A DNA stretch of 16,676 bases, taken from positions 1 to 16,676 of the forward strand of contig CAKZNJ010000097.1 in the NCBI GenBank assembly GCA_937129505.1, read 5' to 3'. The DNA comes from an uncultured Anaerolineae bacterium. Its GTDB lineage: Bacteria; Chloroflexota; Anaerolineae; Anaerolineales; UBA4823. Below, piece after piece: positions 1 to 6,500 of the stretch; the first letter of the stretch is position 1; every line of letters begins with the position of its first letter. Both the position numbers and the translations under genes were made by a program. The notes under the pieces are model-generated. The model saw nothing but the letters and a program-made list of their open reading frames with translations. It was not told the origin of the DNA and made no database searches.

Positions 1-80
1 GGTCGCTGGCGCTCCTACTCATGACATCATTGTTCGAGGGGGTAGAGAAATACAAAATCCAAGCCGAGCCGAACTTGTCT

Positions 81-110
81 GCTCGGAAGCTGAGTGGTAT
101 TCATGTTATT
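81..110. repeat. Diverged direct repeat, left copy
   Basis: These 30 bases match positions 260-289 at 23 of 30 positions. The shared blocks are GGAAG and GGTATTCAT, in the same orientation. The two copies bracket the nested palindrome at 123-206. They may be the split halves of an older repeat family into which the palindrome inserted, or two independent copies of one family. Confidence 0.5.
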
Positions 111-122
111 CCCTCATCACAG

Positions 123-206
123 CCCTCATCCCCTGCCCTTCCCCCATAGGGGGAAGGGAGCTTGCCCCCCTTTCCCTGTCGTGGGAGAGGGTCCGGGGGT
201 GAGGGG
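123..206. repeat. Nested GC-rich palindromic element (REP/MITE-like)
   Basis: The element can fold as a three-way structure. The outer stem pairs CCCTCATCCC (123-132) with GGGGTGAGGG (196-205), with one G-T wobble. Inside are two hairpins: a perfect 10-bp stem CCCTTCCCCC/GGGGGAAGGG with loop ATA (136-158), and a 9-bp stem CCCTTTCCC/GGGAGAGGG with loop TGTCGT (168-191). CCCTCAYCCC-type intergenic palindromes recur in many bacterial genomes, so this is probably a dispersed non-coding repeat. It lies between two diverged direct-repeat arms at 81-110 and 260-289. Confidence 0.65.
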
Positions 207-259
207 TACAGGTCTAGTAGGGAGGTGATCTTCCTGCTGGATACTGATGACATATGCCT

Positions 260-289
260 GCTTGGAAGTTGCGCGGTATTCATATCATG
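260..289. repeat. Diverged direct repeat, right copy
   Basis: Right-hand partner of the repeat at 81-110, at about 77 percent identity and in direct orientation. It runs into a structured stretch (285-319) in which TCATGAC can pair with GTCATGA around the hairpin at 301-316. Confidence 0.5.
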
Positions 290-326
290 ACCGCATCAAG
301 TGACGCTCCCGCGTCATGAGAGAGTC

Positions 327-378
327 TCGAAATGACATGGGGGTGGGGTTGCTAGCGCTCTTTCGAAATGACACGGGG
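327..378. repeat. Tandem TCGAAATGACAYGGGG repeat pair
   Basis: Two copies of TCGAAATGACAYGGGG (327-342 and 363-378) lie 36 bases apart and differ only at the Y position. Read on the minus strand they give CCCCRTGTCATTTCGA, followed further left by AGCGAG-like sequence. This resembles the widespread GTCATTTCGAGC-type intergenic repeats that often yield spurious short proteins in metagenome annotations. No gene is proposed here. Confidence 0.5.
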
Positions 379-491
379 AACTCACTCGCTGCGCCTGTTC
401 GGTAGGACATTTGCCCCATGCCAGTAGGAGGGCGGAGGTCCTCGATCGCTTGATCTTTCAAATAAAGCCATGACAGAAGCCTGCGAGACGG

Positions 492-520
492 TTGACTCCA
501 TGGTTCGGTGACGTTATAAT
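492..520 (+). promoter_or_regulatory. Sigma-70-type promoter upstream of the VKOR gene
   Basis: A -35 box TTGACT (492-497) and a -10 box TATAAT (515-520) are separated by exactly 17 bases. This is one base short of the housekeeping-sigma consensus. Transcription would start near 527 and leave a leader of about 120 nt before the VKOR start codon at 646. It is the best promoter match noticed in the window and could drive the plus-strand VKOR, hemolysin III and NYN genes. Confidence 0.6.
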
Positions 521-645
521 CCAACAAAAATCATCCTATATGGAAGAATAATAACTTCGACATGATTGAAAGCTTTGGATTGATTTCTGCGTTGATCAAA
601 AGGTGCTTCTCTAAATCTTAGCCCTCTGTTTTTTCATTTACCGAA

Positions 646-1314
646 ATGTTCGCTTCCCTTCGCTCCCTCAATCCCAAAATAATATTCTCTTGTTTTTCCG
701 TTTTCCTCACCTTTAGCCACCTGAGAGCTTTTTCTTTTGCCCAAAATTCCTCTCCTGAAGCAGTCTCTGAATTATGGGTGGGATGGTTCGTACTCATATT
801 TGGGGTAACTGCCATTCCCTATGGTATCTTTGCTCTGATTAAAGAGCCTCTCTTCCTCATCCCAACAAAATGGATGAAGATCCTCTTCCCCACCCTAACT
901 CTGATAGGCTTGGCAATCGCGCTATACATCGCTTATGTCCAGCTCCTTCAGGTTCGAGCCATTTGCGGACCTTTGGAAAATTGCAATACCGTCCTACAAA
1001 GTCGCTATGCCAAATTATTGGGTTTCATCCCCAATAGCGTACTGGGAACACTAAGTTATCTCGCTTTATTCTTTCTCTGGGGCTGGTATGTCTGGCGCAA
1101 TGATTGGTTGGCGCGTCAAGCTCCTCTCTTGATTCTTGCCATTACCCTGTTGGGTAGCTTGCTCTCCATCTACCTTACAATTTTACAGGTGATCACTCTC
1201 AAAGCGTTATGTATCTGGTGCCTGAGCTCAGCCGTCAACATAACGATTCTTTTTCTGGTCAGTGCTTCTTTATATCAACTCAACCTTGTGGAGTCAAGTG
1301 ACCGACAAGATTGA
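646..1314 (+). CDS. Vitamin K epoxide reductase (VKOR) family thiol oxidoreductase
   Basis: Predicted integral membrane protein of 222 residues that re-oxidises a periplasmic DsbA-like partner and passes electrons to quinone, the DsbB-equivalent role in many non-proteobacteria. The family's catalytic residues are all visible. The loop pair is C107 and C113, the conserved Ser is S119 (in NTVLQS), and the CxxC is C189-C192 (LCIWC) in the last helix region. Spacing of the loop cysteines and the Ser matches the cyanobacterial VKOR pattern. There are about five hydrophobic segments: roughly 12-32 (possibly a signal peptide), 44-66, 78-100, 130-150 and 158-210. No thioredoxin domain is fused, so a separate DsbA-like partner must be encoded elsewhere. 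The ribosome-binding site before the ATG is weak, and a somewhat later start is possible. The strong promoter at 492-520 precedes it. Confidence 0.9.
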   Translation: MFASLRSLNPKIIFSCFSVFLTFSHLRAFSFAQNSSPEAVSELWVGWFVLIFGVTAIPYGIFALIKEPLFLIPTKWMKILFPTLTLIGLAIALYIAYVQLLQVRAICGPLENCNTVLQSRYAKLLGFIPNSVLGTLSYLALFFLWGWYVWRNDWLARQAPLLILAITLLGSLLSIYLTILQVITLKALCIWCLSSAVNITILFLVSASLYQLNLVESSDRQD

Positions 1315-1349
1315 TCGTTTTCTAATCAAGCGCAAATGATTTGATATCA

Positions 1350-1366
1350 CGTTTATGGTATAAACG
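1350..1366. promoter_or_regulatory. Perfect inverted repeat just upstream of hemolysin III gene
   Basis: CGTTTAT, GGT, ATAAACG: a perfect 7-bp inverted repeat with a 3-base centre, ending 6 bases before the ATG at 1373. It could be a regulator binding site or a hairpin covering the ribosome-binding region. No clear Shine-Dalgarno is seen for that gene. Function is not known. Confidence 0.35.
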
Positions 1367-1372
1367 ATTCCA

Positions 1373-2035
1373 ATGAAACCTCTCTCTGACCTTCCTTTTT
1401 ATAGCCGAGGCGAGGAGCTTGCCAACAGCATCACCCATGGAATTGGGGTGGCGCTCTCCATTGCTGGCTTGGCGGTATTGACCGCTTTTGCCACTTTGCT
1501 GGGCAACGTCTGGCACATCGTCAGCGTCAGCATTTATGGCACGACTCAAATCCTTTTGTACACCGCCTCCACCCTTTACCACAGCATCCCCATTCCACGC
1601 GCTAAACAAATCCTGCGTCGTCTTGACCATACAGCGATCTTCTTGTTGATCGCCGGCACTTACACACCGTTCACGTTGGTCAATCTGCGGGGCCCCTGGG
1701 GATGGACTCTGCTAATCCTTGTCTGGGCACTCGCCGTCATCGGTATTCTTTTACAAGGATTTCTTTTACGTCAAAAGTCAATCTGGAATGCCCTGATATA
1801 CATCGCAATGGGATGGGTGGTCATCATTGGTGTAAAACCGCTGCTCAATGCGCTACCTCTTGGAGGGTTACTCTTGCTGTTGGGCGGTGGTTTAGCCTAC
1901 AGTGGTGGCGCCATTTTTTATGTCTGGAAACGCCTTCCCTATAATCACGCGATCTGGCATCTCTTCGTCCTCATTGGAAGCGTCTTTCACTATTTTGCCG
2001 TTCTTTTCTACGTTATCCCTCTCGGATCAAAATAG
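1373..2035 (+). CDS. Hemolysin III / PAQR-family membrane protein (YqfA/TrhA-like)
   Basis: A 220-residue protein with about seven transmembrane helices, belonging to the hemolysin III branch of the PAQR superfamily. Bacterial members such as TrhA affect membrane energetics and lipid homeostasis; true haemolytic activity is generally not established. Family motifs are in order: EELANSITHG (14-23), the Ser-x(3)-His element S66/H70, LDHTAIFLLIAGTYTP (84-99), and the C-terminal HAIWHLF with H192 and H196, followed by H206. The His and Asp residues (H70, D85, H192, H196) correspond to the metal site known in the superfamily. Length is normal for the family. It follows the VKOR gene by 58 nt on the same strand, so the two may be co-transcribed, but no functional link is obvious. 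Confidence 0.9.
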   Translation: MKPLSDLPFYSRGEELANSITHGIGVALSIAGLAVLTAFATLLGNVWHIVSVSIYGTTQILLYTASTLYHSIPIPRAKQILRRLDHTAIFLLIAGTYTPFTLVNLRGPWGWTLLILVWALAVIGILLQGFLLRQKSIWNALIYIAMGWVVIIGVKPLLNALPLGGLLLLLGGGLAYSGGAIFYVWKRLPYNHAIWHLFVLIGSVFHYFAVLFYVIPLGSK

Positions 2036-2093
2036 GATACCGCCTACTTCCACAAAACTTGACCCGCCTGCAATTCACGGTTACAATCCGAAT

Positions 2094-2588
2094 GTGCCTT
2101 ATATCATTGATGGACATAACTTGATTGGCCAGTTGCAGGGGTTTAGCCTGTCAGAGATAGATGACGAGCAACGCCTAATTGAGGCATTATTGGAGTTTAG
2201 CCGCATCGAAAATCGAACCATCGAAGTTTTTTTCGATAATGCACCGCCTGGTGTTCCACGCGCCCGCAAACACGGGCGCATAACGGCGTTTTTTAGCCGA
2301 GCCGATAGAAGTGCTGACCAAGCAATTTACGAACGCTTGAAGAAACTGGGAAAAGAAGCCCGCAACTGGACGGTGGTCAGTTCCGATCGCCAAGTTCAAG
2401 CGGCTGCTAAGGCTGTTGGAGCCAAAACCATTTCCTCAAGCGAGTTTGCCCGTCAACTTACCTCAAAAACTCTGCGCAGCAAAGGTGGTTCCCCAAAATC
2501 ATCAGAGAAGGAAGAAAGGCTTCCACCTGATGAGATTGATCGTTGGATAGAAATCTTTGGGGGCGATCTGCCAGAAAAGCCCATATAA
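2094..2588 (+). CDS. NYN (PIN-like) domain ribonuclease-type protein, YacP/Rae1-related
   Basis: A 164-residue protein from a proposed GTG start. The NYN domain fills about residues 2-122. The Asp cluster expected of PIN/NYN metal-dependent nucleases is present: D6 in YIIDGHNLIG, D48 in VFFDN, D75 in SADQAIYERL and D98 in VVSSDRQVQ. The stretch AAKAVGAKTISSSEFARQL is typical of the YacP branch, whose Bacillus member Rae1 cleaves mRNA on the ribosome. The C-terminal 40 residues are charged and low-complexity. The open frame extends upstream to an ATG at 1902, but that part overlaps the hemolysin III gene in another frame and has no NYN similarity. Homologues usually begin just before the IDGxN motif. 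There is no clear Shine-Dalgarno before the GTG, so the exact start is uncertain. Function as an RNase is inferred from the family. Confidence 0.8.
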   Translation: MPYIIDGHNLIGQLQGFSLSEIDDEQRLIEALLEFSRIENRTIEVFFDNAPPGVPRARKHGRITAFFSRADRSADQAIYERLKKLGKEARNWTVVSSDRQVQAAAKAVGAKTISSSEFARQLTSKTLRSKGGSPKSSEKEERLPPDEIDRWIEIFGGDLPEKPI

Positions 2589-2652
2589 TTCGGACAATTC
2601 TAATCTGATTTTAATGCAAAAACGACAAATTTAGTGTATATTATCTATATAA

Positions 2653-2689
2653 GACACCTGCCCTCCCTTTTATTGGTATTTCAGGTGTC
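2653..2689 (+). terminator. Hairpin A after the NYN gene (possible terminator)
   Basis: GACACCTG (2653-2660) pairs perfectly with CAGGTGTC (2682-2689) across a 21-base loop. There is no T-tract after it on the plus strand. On the minus strand it is followed by TTATAT, so it could serve either direction weakly. It may equally be the 5' domain of a structured RNA with the hairpins that follow. Confidence 0.35.
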
Positions 2690-2701
2690 CTTCCCCGGTA
2701 A

Positions 2702-2784
2702 AAGTTTCAGTATGTCCCCCCCATATTGAAACTTCCGGTGGACCTCCTTAGGTCATCGAGCGTGTCCCCCCCACGCTCGATGAT
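2702..2784 (+). ncRNA. Hairpins B-D with C6 loops and an anti-Shine-Dalgarno-like tract (candidate structured RNA)
   Basis: Hairpin B pairs 2702-2714 with 2722-2734: 13 bp with one G-T wobble and loop TCCCCCC at 2715-2721. Hairpin C pairs GACCT (2741-2745) with AGGTC (2750-2754). Hairpin D pairs 2753-2764 with 2772-2783: 12 bp, perfect, again with loop TCCCCCC (2765-2771), followed by TTTTAAT. The stems of B and D are unrelated, but the core TGTCCCCCCCA is identical in both. Between them lies ACCTCCTT, the sequence at the 3' end of 16S rRNA that pairs with Shine-Dalgarno sites. Hairpin D with its short T-run can act as a weak plus-strand terminator. A small RNA acting through C-rich loops is an inference; a double terminator or repeat remnant are the alternatives. 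C overlaps the base of D, so those two may be alternatives. Confidence 0.4.
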
Positions 2785-2806
2785 TTTAATCCAGAACTAT
2801 CAAGAA

Positions 2807-3862
2807 CTATCTTCGTGGACGAGCCAAACTGCCCAACAAAATCAAGGCACTCCCCAAAAAAAACAAACCAAAGATGAACATCTGCACAAGATTAAAGCCA
2901 CCCCGATCGGGCAGCGCAGAAGTTTGGGCGTTTTGATTTGCAGCTGTGTCTGTTCCCGTGCTTATCTGCGGGGTAAACAAAGTGGGTGTTGCCGTTTGAG
3001 TCCCGACAGAGGGCATTTGCTCTGTTGGTGTGCTTAGCGGAGCAGTCATCGTAAGGGTTGGGGTTGGCGAATCGATCAGCTCAGCCGTAGGGGTGGCTTC
3101 CGCTTTGCGAACCAATATTTTATCCCCTGGATAAATAAAGGAATTTTCGGTCAGTCCATTTAGAGCCAGCAACTCTGCCAAGGGAACTTTGTAGATCGCC
3201 GCAATGTTCCAGAGCGCTTGACCCGCTTGAACAACGTGGACAACACTCCCATCTGCGTTCGGCGTGGAGGTTACAATGGGGATGAAAGGGGGAGCGGTGG
3301 GAGCCTTTGTCCCTCCACTAGAAGGTGGCTTTATCGAGCCGCTGCCTGGTGAGCCAGCCACATAACCAACCAACAAGGTGTAGAAGACAGTATTTCCATT
3401 TTGAGCAACACCTGCTCCAGCATCGGTGGCGTTGGGGTTAATCATGGTTTGCAAATGAATCCCGTCTCCTGTCCACCAATTCACTGCCTGACTTGGCGAA
3501 GCTTTATTGCCGCTGTAGATGTTCTCACTGACGTAAACCTTGGCTCCTCCGCCGTAACCCGCTGCTATGGCTCGCTGGAGCGGCGTCGAACCCCCTTTCC
3601 CGCTGTGGGTCACCGTGCCAATCGAGGCTTGATAATCACTATGTCCCTGCGCGGCTGCCATTAATGCGCTATTTGCCTGAAGTGCAGGTAAGCCATACGA
3701 CGCCCGAACTTGATTGACCAGTGCGATGACTTGATATGCGTCGCCTTGGACGACTGCTTTTCCAGAAACCGGAGGAACATCCACAATACCCCCTAGGAGA
3801 AGCGCAACGCAGACAATTGCTATCCAGCGAGAGATAAGAAAACCATATCCACTTTTATCCAT
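2807..3862 (-). CDS. Secreted CAP-domain protein with LysM and C-terminal membrane segment
   Basis: A 351-residue exported protein. Residues 11-30 form a signal peptide or anchor. A CAP/SCP domain follows at about 42-168, with the usual His/Glu set visible: H74, H86 in VTHSG, E113 in VSENIY and H136 in GIHLQTMINP. A LysM repeat at about 207-252 (VVHVVQAGQALWNIA to GDKILV) should bind peptidoglycan or a related glycan. Residues 253-318 are a Thr/Pro/Ser-rich stalk, 323-344 a hydrophobic helix, and the tail is RPRR. The sequence LPDRGG just before the helix gives the C-terminus the layout of a sortase signal, though Arg replaces the Thr of LPxTG. The gene lies downstream of the vanW-like gene on the same strand with a 182-nt gap. 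Expected site of action is the cell envelope; the CAP biochemical role is unknown. Confidence 0.88.
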   Translation of the reverse strand: MDKSGYGFLISRWIAIVCVALLLGGIVDVPPVSGKAVVQGDAYQVIALVNQVRASYGLPALQANSALMAAAQGHSDYQASIGTVTHSGKGGSTPLQRAIAAGYGGGAKVYVSENIYSGNKASPSQAVNWWTGDGIHLQTMINPNATDAGAGVAQNGNTVFYTLLVGYVAGSPGSGSIKPPSSGGTKAPTAPPFIPIVTSTPNADGSVVHVVQAGQALWNIAAIYKVPLAELLALNGLTENSFIYPGDKILVRKAEATPTAELIDSPTPTLTMTAPLSTPTEQMPSVGTQTATPTLFTPQISTGTDTAANQNAQTSALPDRGGFNLVQMFIFGLFFLGSALILLGSLARPRR

Positions 3863-4044
3863 GGATACCCAATCTTATCACAAACCTATTTCGTTTATAA
3901 ACAACAACCCTTTTTGCTATTACGCTGCTATACCTTATTAGACTTGGCAGGTAGAGCAGAAGCCTTGTCAGCTTGAGAGCAGACCACTGTCATATCGAGA
4001 GAGTCAAGCCGTTGCCAAAGAGCGCGTCGGATTGTCTCTTGCCA

Positions 4045-5928
4045 CTATTGCAAACTCTTGATAAACGCCTCGAGAACTTCTGGGTCTGTGCCGGGCCCGT
4101 ATTCATAGACTGCACGCCACGGCAAGTAGTGGGTGAAGAATCGGTCTTGGAAGTAAATTGCTCCATCCTTATAAACGGTGCGAAAGATAGTGACATCAGC
4201 GCCTTCCGCAGCCCAGTCTACTTGGCGAATCTCATTGGGTGCCAATTCGGGGTTTTCTTGAAATAGTGGCTCTGGCGGTTCAACGACATATTGCAAGCCG
4301 CTGGTCTGCCACTCCACCACCCGCCCGTCTGAGGTGGAATAGAATTTCCACGTCAAGGTGCGCGCCGGTGCGTTGACATAGGTCTCCATCAACAACCAAT
4401 AAGGGGTATCGTTCTTGAACTTAAAATCTACCACCGGCACAAAGACGGCCGCATCTAAACCGGCCAGTTTGGTGTCTATGCTTCCCGATCGCGTTTGCTC
4501 GTAATAACTTACCCGATACGCATGGGAATGGCGCTCAAGGATCGGGTAGCCGCCAAAAAACGCTGTCCGGAACAATGTGGTGCTAACCTGACAAACGCCT
4601 CCTCCTACCCCTTTGATCGTGCGATCACCATAGATGATCAGAGCTTCTGCGTATCCATTATCTAAGCTGATATCGCCCAGCTTCTCAGCCATAGAGAAGG
4701 TTTCACCCGGCGCAACCAGTACACCATGGAAGCGAGCGGCGGCGGTTTGGATATTCTGAATGCGCTCCGCGCTGGAGCCGTAGAAGTAGGAAGTATAGCT
4801 GCTCACCAACTCGCGAATCCCCAGCTCTTCTGCCGTGACTTGATCGCCAATTGGGGGCGGGGTTGTATCGACCACCAAATCAATCTGATGCTCCCCTTGT
4901 AAAAGCAGGTTTTCAATGGCTTCCAGCGATTTTTCAACATTCAAGGCTCGCCCTATGACCGCTGGTTGGATCACTTCTAACTGGCGGCTTTCATCGTTGA
5001 AAATAAAGCGCGCGTTCTCTGGAGAGCGGTTGATCTCTGCGCCTATTTTTTCCAATTGCACTTTAAGAAGCTCTTTCTGAAGTCCAATTTGAACGGTGGC
5101 GCGGTTAGGCGTTTGGACACGCTGAATGGAAAGCATCCTAACTAGGTCGGCCGGCTCATAACGCCATTGGGAGGTCTCGGTTGGGTCACCATTTGGCAAG
5201 CGCAAAATCAAGGGAGAGCTGAGTACCTTACGCACCGTTTCTGCCTGCGCAGATAAGTCTAGAATCTCAGGTGGCTGTTCCTTGACGCTCAAAACGACAA
5301 CCCCATCCGTCAAGGTCAGCAGTTGATTGCGCAGGGCAGCCAATGAAGAGGAAAAATCCAGTGTGCGCCCGATCTTGCCCGCCCTTGTCTCCACTTGCAA
5401 ATCCCGAATCTCCAAACTGGCTTCCACGACCGGAACATTGATTTCGGTCGCAATCTGCTCTAAAATCGCCTGAGCCTTACGCTCATCATATACCATGCGG
5501 GGTGATAACGAAGCTCCCCCCAACCACACCTGTAGAGGTTCAAACAGGCGCGTCCATATTGCTCCTTCACGCCCGAGGCGATAGGCGAAAACGGCCGATT
5601 GTTGGGCATCAAGAGAGAAACCAACTTCTCTAGGATGAAACATCCAGATTCGTTCACCATCTTGAAGGATGATTTTACCCGTTTGAGGATAGAGGAGATT
5701 TTGTTCAAGGGCTTGACGGGCTTGTTCGATCGTCATTCCTGATACATCAATCCCGCCCACACGCACATTAGGGAAAATGCGCCCTGAATAAACACTGACC
5801 AATAGCAGATTGCTTAATAAAACTAACGCAAAGAACAGCCCTATTCCCCCCACTAGGGCAATCACCCCTTGAAAGAAATACTCCCCCCACGAGACGGTAG
5901 GGCTCAAAGTAGAAATCCGCTTCACCAT
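4045..5928 (-). CDS. VanW-family envelope protein, YoaR-like
   Basis: A 627-residue protein. It has one N-terminal membrane anchor (about 19-47), then an extracytoplasmic region with two peptidoglycan-binding-type (PG_binding_4/YoaR) modules at about 55-170 and 175-350. The VanW domain spans about 378-515 and carries the hallmark GGGVCQVST (442-450, Cys446) and the RHSHAYR segment (His467, His469). The last about 75 residues (548-610) resemble the small beta-rich, G5-like tail seen in other VanW proteins. The family is named from vancomycin-resistance clusters, but most members are chromosomal envelope genes with unknown biochemistry. There is no resistance cluster here and no reason to infer vancomycin resistance. 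No Shine-Dalgarno precedes the ATG. A perfect -10 box lies about 18 nt upstream (5947-5952). Confidence 0.88.
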   Translation of the reverse strand: MVKRISTLSPTVSWGEYFFQGVIALVGGIGLFFALVLLSNLLLVSVYSGRIFPNVRVGGIDVSGMTIEQARQALEQNLLYPQTGKIILQDGERIWMFHPREVGFSLDAQQSAVFAYRLGREGAIWTRLFEPLQVWLGGASLSPRMVYDERKAQAILEQIATEINVPVVEASLEIRDLQVETRAGKIGRTLDFSSSLAALRNQLLTLTDGVVVLSVKEQPPEILDLSAQAETVRKVLSSPLILRLPNGDPTETSQWRYEPADLVRMLSIQRVQTPNRATVQIGLQKELLKVQLEKIGAEINRSPENARFIFNDESRQLEVIQPAVIGRALNVEKSLEAIENLLLQGEHQIDLVVDTTPPPIGDQVTAEELGIRELVSSYTSYFYGSSAERIQNIQTAAARFHGVLVAPGETFSMAEKLGDISLDNGYAEALIIYGDRTIKGVGGGVCQVSTTLFRTAFFGGYPILERHSHAYRVSYYEQTRSGSIDTKLAGLDAAVFVPVVDFKFKNDTPYWLLMETYVNAPARTLTWKFYSTSDGRVVEWQTSGLQYVVEPPEPLFQENPELAPNEIRQVDWAAEGADVTIFRTVYKDGAIYFQDRFFTHYLPWRAVYEYGPGTDPEVLEAFIKSLQ

Positions 5929-5946
5929 AGGCTTATGATGAAGTCA

Positions 5947-5952
5947 ATTATA
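5947..5952 (-). promoter_or_regulatory. Candidate -10 box for the vanW-like gene
   Basis: On the minus strand this reads TATAAT, 18 bases before the ATG at 5928. No convincing -35 hexamer lies 16-18 bases upstream. If used, the transcript would have a very short leader, which fits the absence of a Shine-Dalgarno. The 92-nt gap to cheW (5929-6020) shows no clear terminator. Confidence 0.35.
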
Positions 5953-6020
5953 TCTTACCTGTTTGGCAATCGACACCCCCTAGAGAAGCAAGATACTCAG
6001 ATGGCTGTTATGACACTTTT

Positions 6021-6497
6021 CTAACCTGCGACGTGGTCGAGGCTTGCCACCTGATCTTTTTCGGTCAAGGTCAGCACCTTGCCTAAGTCGAGTAAGATGA
6101 TCAACCGCTCCCCTACTTTTGCGATGCCCGTTATAAAAGCGCTGTTGATCGTCGTAACCATCGGTGGAGGGGGTTCGATCGCCTCTTCTTGCACTCGCAG
6201 CACTTCCGAGACCGCATCGACAATCATGCCAATTTTCATCCCATCCATGGAGACCACTACGATTCGCCTTTCATCGTGCGCCATTTGAGCGCTTTGACCC
6301 GCAGTGGCTAATCCAAATCGCTTTCGCAAATCCATCACAGGTAAGACACTGCCGCGCAGATTGGTGATCCCCTCTACAAAGGCTGGAGCTTGCGGCACCG
6401 CCGTAATGGGTTGCATTTTGATAATGCTTTCCACCGCAGCGATCTCGACACCATAGTGTTCATTTGCTAATTCAAAAACTACAAGCTGACGTTCCAT
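6021..6497 (-). CDS. cheW: Chemotaxis coupling protein CheW
   Basis: A 158-residue single-domain CheW protein that links chemoreceptors to the CheA kinase in the array at the membrane. The CheW fold covers about residues 3-148. Recognisable pieces are LVVFELANEHYGVEI near the start, the VEGITNLRGSVLPVMDLRKRFG block (about 41-62) and the RIVVVSMDGMKIGMIVDAVSEVLRV strand region. It starts 3 nt after the receptor stop codon, with a good Shine-Dalgarno (AAGGAG, 9 nt before the ATG) inside the end of the receptor gene. The two are therefore almost surely co-translated, and this CheW probably serves that receptor. It is far from cheA in this locus. Confidence 0.93.
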   Translation of the reverse strand: MERQLVVFELANEHYGVEIAAVESIIKMQPITAVPQAPAFVEGITNLRGSVLPVMDLRKRFGLATAGQSAQMAHDERRIVVVSMDGMKIGMIVDAVSEVLRVQEEAIEPPPPMVTTINSAFITGIAKVGERLIILLDLGKVLTLTEKDQVASLDHVAG

Positions 6498-6500
6498 CTC

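Larger units (their letters stand above)
1..491. other. Gene-free repeat-rich intergenic region
   Basis: I see no convincing gene here. The short open frames on the minus strand have no recognisable domain, and their translations follow the repeats they cross. The stretch is a patchwork of dispersed repeat pieces. It contains a GC-rich nested palindrome (123-206), a diverged direct repeat on either side of it (81-110 and 260-289), a short perfect hairpin at 301-316 (TGACGC, loop TCCC, GCGTCA) and two copies of TCGAAATGACAYGGGG (327-342 and 363-378). The segment at 347-362 also resembles positions 1-16 (GGTYGCTRGCGCTCYT, 13-14 of 16 matching), so the repeat cluster probably continues beyond the left edge. 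This looks like accumulated non-autonomous elements rather than regulatory sequence of the downstream genes. Confidence 0.6.
2589..2806. other. Convergent intergenic region with hairpin series
   Basis: This gap lies between the convergent NYN gene and the CAP-LysM gene. Its left part (2600-2652) is AT-rich with -10-like TATATT and TATATA strings but no good -35 box. The right part (2653-2784) consists almost wholly of four consecutive hairpins, listed separately. No ORF of note is present. Confidence 0.6.

Noticed and set aside
101..527. Short minus-strand open frames in the left intergenic region
   Set aside because: They run through palindromic and dispersed repeats and have no recognisable domain, and their translations are low-complexity repeat products.
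1902..2093. Upstream extension of the NYN gene to an ATG at 1902
   Set aside because: This part overlaps the hemolysin III gene in another frame. Its translation follows that overlap and has no NYN similarity; the domain begins at the GTG at 2094.
2702..2784. CRISPR array from the repeated C-rich core
   Set aside because: There are only two copies of an 11-base core, the flanks differ and each copy is the loop of a hairpin. Repeat length, regular spacers and cas genes are all missing.
3863..4044. Possible regulatory structure or small gene between the vanW-like and CAP-LysM genes
   Set aside because: No convincing ORF, strong hairpin or clear promoter pair could be identified in these 182 bases.
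4045..5928. Vancomycin-resistance determinant
   Set aside because: VanW-domain proteins of this long YoaR-like form are common envelope genes. No vanA/B, vanH, vanX, vanR or vanS gene is nearby.
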